A DNA stretch of 64,000 nucleotides, taken from assembly GCF_029168945.1 (NCBI RefSeq), contig NC_083601.1, forward strand, positions 30,617,660 through 30,681,659, read 5' to 3'. Position numbers and translations under genes: made by a program. Below, in pieces: positions 59,999 to 64,000 of this stretch. The notes beneath the pieces are model-generated. The model made no database searches. It was not told the DNA's origin and saw nothing but the letters and a program-made list of their open reading frames with translations. Source of the stretch: Cannabis sativa (lineage: Eukaryota > Streptophyta > Magnoliopsida > Rosales > Cannabaceae). Each line of letters begins with the position of its first letter. The stretch's first letter is position 1.

Positions 59999-61985
59999 GA
60001 AATTTCCACTTTTATTAAAGATTTGTTTAGTTACATTTTAAAGTATGAAATGCCATTTTAATTGAATATATTTTCCAAATAGAATAACTATTTCATTTTG
60101 AAGTGGGAGGAATGAATATTCCAATGCAAGATGAGAATTTTTTTAATAATTTATTTTTATCAAGTTTAAATTTAATTTCATTCCTATTTCTATTTTAATT
60201 TCTATATTTTTATTCTTTCCAACTAAATAATACTTATTCCATTGGCATTATATCCTAATTTGACTTTAATATATAAAATGAGATTTGTTTAGTGAAATTA
60301 GAAAGCCACACCACACTGTAATTGGAGGTAATTACACAATTTGACATGTTTGTCTGACTATGTAATTACACTATAACTGTGTAATTGGAAGTAATTGATG
60401 AGTTCTAATTACACTCTCCAATTCTCATGCCCCTATGAGAATTGAATGTAAATACACAGTGTAATTACTAAAAACTTTTCATATTTAACATTAGCTACTA
60501 AAAAATATTATTTTCTCATGTAATTATTAACTATTTTGTCAAACAAGGTATTAGGAATTCATATGTAGTGACCACTTCATATCTAAACACAGTTTACATT
60601 TTAAAATATAGTAATGTAAAAATTACTGAATTGTTTAATTATCACCATAATTACCCTACCTAGTAATTACACAATTACTTCCAAACACACCCTAATTTTT
60701 TTTTCCTAGCCAAAAATATGATAATATTATGATAACAAAGCCACGTACAAATGTAATTATGTTATGCAAAAGGTGTGTATATGGAATATATGCTTTAGTA
60801 AATTTTTTTTTTTTATAGAATACAAAGAATCAAAATTACCTTTAAAATAAGGGTTTTTTTTTTTTTTTTTTTTTTCATGTCAAGGGTATTTAATTCTTTT
60901 ATTTTTGGACAGGATATTTTAAATTTAACCATTTAAATACAATGTATATTTGGAAAAAAAAAAATATATGTGCATAAATTATAGGGAGATTTTGGAAAAA
61001 GATTAAAATTATATATAAAAAAAACTAAAGAACTGAACTGTCATTTAAAGAACATTATAAATTTGTAATAATAAAGTTTTCTTGTAACTGTAATTATAAT
61101 TACAAATTTATAAATTAAAACTTAAGAATTTATAACCATATATTATAATTTTATAACCACTGAAATGAATCAATGATGTGATTTTTTTTTTACATGGGAA
61201 ATGATCTTAATTGGAATCAATAAAATTTGAGCTTTAGTGATTATATTAGTAAAATTAGGTTACAAACCGCGCGACGCGTGCCGTTTATAAATATTTTCAA
61301 TTATTTATATAAAAAATATGTTAATAATATTTTTATCTTACTTTGTAATAATAAAAAATAATATACTTAATTGATTTTATAAATATGCTTTCGGCTATAA
61401 TATTTTTACCATTGTTAAGTTATTTATGAACCGTATCTCCCAATCTGATTATATAGATTTTTTTTACATGGGAAATGATATGAATTGGAATTAATAAAAT
61501 TTGAACTTATTTGTAAAATTTGAACTAATTGACATACCAATTAAAATTAACACGTAACAAATTTGTGTTTAAGATAACAGTAAACATTTTAAGGTAATAA
61601 CTAAATTAACTAATACATAAATTTAAAATGGAAAATATAAAGTTAAACATGTATTTTTTTTTTCTAAGGTTTATATATATATTTTTTTTTGCTGAAAGGT
61701 TTTTATACAATTTTCGGACACTGTGTTTTTTAAAAAATAAAAATAGACATTTGGATCTGATTTTTCTCAATTACATAATCACATATTTTTCGGATTTAGT
61801 TAAGCAAAAGAATAAATAAATAAAATGGGATTTGAGTTACTTGACTTTTTCTCAGAAAACAGATTTTCAGATCTATTTATTTTAAAAAATATTTTGATTT
61901 CTTTCGCAAAGTTAACAAATGTTTTAATTATAATTGGATCTAATAACTTAATTTTAACTTTTTAGAAATTAAGACTCCAAAATAA
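58921..61985. other. AT-rich spacer with possible MITE remnants
   Basis: No gene was found. GTAATTACAC/GTGTAATTAC motifs between 60310 and 60700, ending in TTCCAAACACACCCTA, look like a decayed hAT-like MITE, but the left end is missing. At about 61268 lies CCGCGCGACGCGTGCCG, an isolated GC-rich hairpin in AT-rich DNA. Confidence 0.45.
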
Positions 61986-62790
61986 TTTTTTTTTTGAAAA
62001 AATTGATCATTTTTATTAATTGCAATCCACAGTGAATACATATTAAAATCTAGAATAACATCACTACTCCTGATAACACGATCAGCAACTAAATAGGATG
62101 CTCGCACTATTTGCAGAACGTCTAATAAAATTGACGTAAACATCTCTCAAGTCATTTAACAACATCTTACAATCAGAAATAGTACTCCCAAAGTATGAAA
62201 CTATAGGAATAGAGCTACGTAACGCTTGCACCTGTGACAGTCAGTAGTCCCGTGATCCGTAAGGGGAAACACCGGGTAAGCTGTGCAATCCCACACCGCC
62301 TGGGGAAGGTCAAGTGGGATGATTCTGAGACTGTGTATGTATGGGACTACACAGTTGAAGAGGGCTTAAATAGATTGATTGATAAACACTTGTGTTGGTC
62401 TGTAGGGTCAGTCATCGATCCAGAAAGCAGCCAGAGTGGCGTACTCGTGTATAAGAGCCATTATTCCGTGGGTGTAAGGAACCAATGGAGGCTTGAAGCG
62501 GGGGCGTTACAGCACCACACTAAGATTTAGTTTCAATGACAACCTTCATCCAATCTTTCTGATTAACCCAACTCAGTGTCTCCTTAACACCCAAAGCTTC
62601 CACCAATGCGCCAGTTTCATCCCTAATCACCTCTGCAAAGCTATAAGTTGCAGTTCTGGAAAAAATGACAGCATCTTCATTAATCTTTCAGGTGTTTTTT
62701 GCTAGTTTGGCCCAAGTTTCAGCACCATCGACATCAATAAGGAATGCAGCCGTAGGATTAAATGTTGAATCTTAAGCCCGAGGGTAATCT
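61986..62790 (-). pseudogene. 3' end of a dead LINE with RNase H domain, split by a Cassandra-like LTR
   Basis: On the minus strand, 62720-62515 gives broken RNase H-type sequence (AEVIRDETGALVEALGVKE, LSWVNQKDWMKVVIE). It resumes after the insertion at 62232 with VQALRSSIPIVSYFGS and FIRRSANSASILFS. Stops and small indels are present. The 3' side has AATAAAAATGATC and a nine-base A tract (about 61986-61994), as expected for a poly(A) tail. RNase H of this type follows reverse transcriptase in plant L1 elements. It could alternatively be a decayed host RNase H-like gene. Confidence 0.65.
62233..62511 (+). mobile_element. Cassandra-related solo LTR without the 5S segment, 279 bp, TSD GCACC
   Basis: TGTGACAGTCAGTAGTCCCG...GGGGCGTTACA with GCACC on both sides (62228-62232 and 62512-62516). 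It matches the 433-bp LTR at 46201-46633 along its whole length, apart from the block 46350-46503 that holds the 5S-like part, which is absent. A 98-codon open frame (62234-62530) spans it but is very probably chance. Confidence 0.88.
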
Positions 62791-63649
62791 GCGAGTAAAG
62801 CTTGAGCTAAGTGAGCAAGACTCGCAAACAATTACTATAAATAACTGATTTTGAAAATTCAATCCAAATTTAAATTACACTTTTTTTTTTTCAATAGAAA
62901 TATCTTTATATTACATTTCTTAGATTCCATCTTATAAGCCTCTATTCTAGTGAAGTGGTTAATCTAAATTATACTTAATTTCGAGAGAGAAAAAGAAAAG
63001 AAATATGCAATATAATAATATTTATATATTTTAAAATATTATATAATATTTCGTAAATATAAGTTGGGGGAGATTGTGTTTCTGTGTATGTGAGATAATT
63101 TGGGGGTGTTTGGTTATTATTCACTTGGATGGATCTGACTCTGAGCTTAGACTCAGATTAATATCTCTTTCTCTCTCTCTCATCCCTTCCATTTCGCCGA
63201 TTCTTTCTCTCATTACTCTTTTACAGTCTTACTGTAGCTCTGCCCAACCTTCTATGGCATCCATTCTCTCCAAGGTTTCCATTCTTTCTTCAACAATACG
63301 ACACTCGCCTTCTCCACACGCTAACACCTAAACTAAGACAAAATCAAAATGTGCTGTTTGGATTCACGGATAAAACACTAGCTTTCTCTCACTTTCTGGC
63401 CTCTTCGCGACAAGTGGCTCATACCCTGCACCCTAATTACTTCAACTCTCTTTAGGGTTTGTCACATTTTTGATCGACTTTAGAAGGGGATTCGCTACTG
63501 TGAAGATGATCAACTGAGACACTTTTTTCTTTTCTTTTTTCTCTCTCTCTTTTTTTTACTTGAGAAAACGTTTTTGGAGGAATTTTTTATTTGGGTTTAA
63601 GCGGAATTTATAAATTTTTTATTTTTCGGAAGAAAGATAAAAAGAGAAG
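62791..63649 (+). promoter_or_regulatory. Upstream region and leader of the RING-H2 gene
   Basis: Spacer DNA changes at about 63070 into a pyrimidine-rich stretch (CTCTTTCTCTCTCTCTCATC at 63165-63184, and again at 63520-63560) typical of a plant 5' leader. TTATATATTTTAAAATATTA at about 63022 could hold the TATA box. An 85-codon frame at 63074-63331 lies in the leader and is not supported as a gene. Confidence 0.4.
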
Positions 63650-63808
63650 ATGATATCTTCAGGAATAAACCTGGTGATGACGGTCATAGGATTCGCCGTG
63701 AGCATCTTGTTCATCGTCTTCGTTTGCACAAGGCTTATCTGTGCTCGGATTCATCTCAATGCTTCTAGGCGTTCCTTCCCCATTGCTTCCAGATCTGATC
63801 TCAGTATT
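63650..63808 (+). CDS. RING-H2 (ATL-like) E3 ubiquitin ligase, first coding exon only
   Basis: The ATG at 63650 opens MISSGINLVMTVIGFAVSIL, then FIVFVCTRLICARIHLNASR and a basic part ending RSDLSI. The exon ends at 63808 before GTAAGC, phase 0. Residues 7-30 form a membrane anchor followed by a positively charged patch. That is the N-terminal layout of plant membrane RING-H2 ligases of the ATL/RHA type, in which the RING lies in later exons. I recognise the sequence as similar to that family, but the RING itself is outside the window, so the assignment rests on the N-terminus. The gene continues past base 64000. Confidence 0.65.
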
Positions 63809-64000
63809 GTAAGCTTCATTCCCCCCTTTTCCCTCTGTTTTCTTCCCTCTATTTTCTTGGAGTTTCTCGTTTATTCTGTGTTTATATAATTGTTCATTGA
63901 GGTGTATTTCCGCTTAAGCTTTATTAAGGAAAATTATCATCTGGGTATTTCTCATAATTGGTCTGATTATGTGGTTGTGATTAGTCTTACTATCGCTTTT

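Noticed and set aside
62234..62530. 98-codon open frame over the short Cassandra-related LTR
   Set aside because: It coincides with a noncoding LTR; the longer relative at 46201 has a stop in the corresponding frame.
1..64000. tRNA genes, CRISPR arrays, bacterial-type operons or phage
   Set aside because: None were seen. The methionine tRNA-like 12-mers are primer binding sites of LTR elements, and the sequence is plant nuclear DNA.

Overview
The window is nuclear DNA of a flowering plant. Genes have many short exons with GT-AG introns and AT-rich introns and spacers, plant-specific protein families occur, and the mobile elements are typical plant LTR retrotransposons and MITEs. The proteins look like a eudicot, probably a rosid; I cannot name the species from sequence alone.

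Genes sit at the two edges. At the left, a kelch-repeat gene (minus, 5' end only, 121-363) is head-to-head with a 665-aa coiled-coil protein gene (plus, 991-4641). A small two-exon membrane protein gene (minus, 5580-6051) lies just downstream of a 12-exon BRUTUS-like hemerythrin/CHY/RING E3 ligase gene (minus, 6241-12278). A single-exon gene of unknown function lies at 16797-17336. At the far right, the first coding exon of a RING-H2/ATL-like ligase (plus, 63650-63808) runs out of the window.

From 23.8 to 51 kb the window is a transposon graveyard whose borders can be fixed to the base from terminal repeats and target-site duplications (TSDs). A solo LTR (23850-26219, TSD AAATA) is followed by a nest. 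An old copia element with unusual TA..CA LTR ends (26690-50964, TSD TAATT) contains a gag-only, Sirevirus-like element (27327-43693, TSD ATACC). That element contains a very young large retrotransposon derivative without genes of its own (32029-41822, TSD TCTTT), on the minus strand, carrying two pieces of plastid DNA (ycf2 and psbJ). LTR divergence falls from outside to inside, as the nesting predicts. A Cassandra-type solo LTR with a 5S rRNA-like segment (46201-46633, TSD ATTAT) sits in the old copia element. A shorter relative without the 5S segment (62233-62511, TSD GCACC) sits in a dead LINE near the right edge.

The rest is AT-rich spacer with MITEs (CACTA-like, Mutator-like, hAT-like), a minisatellite and another solo LTR (56740-57724, TSD TTAAA). 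The most unusual observations are four. First, the BRUTUS-like protein has Lys in place of Glu in the first HxxxE iron-binding motif of all three hemerythrin repeats, and its C-terminal zinc ribbon is missing. Second, the Cassandra LTRs come with and without the 5S module. Third, plastid DNA rides inside a mobile retrotransposon. Fourth, three unrelated retroelements carry arrays of short perfect palindromes.
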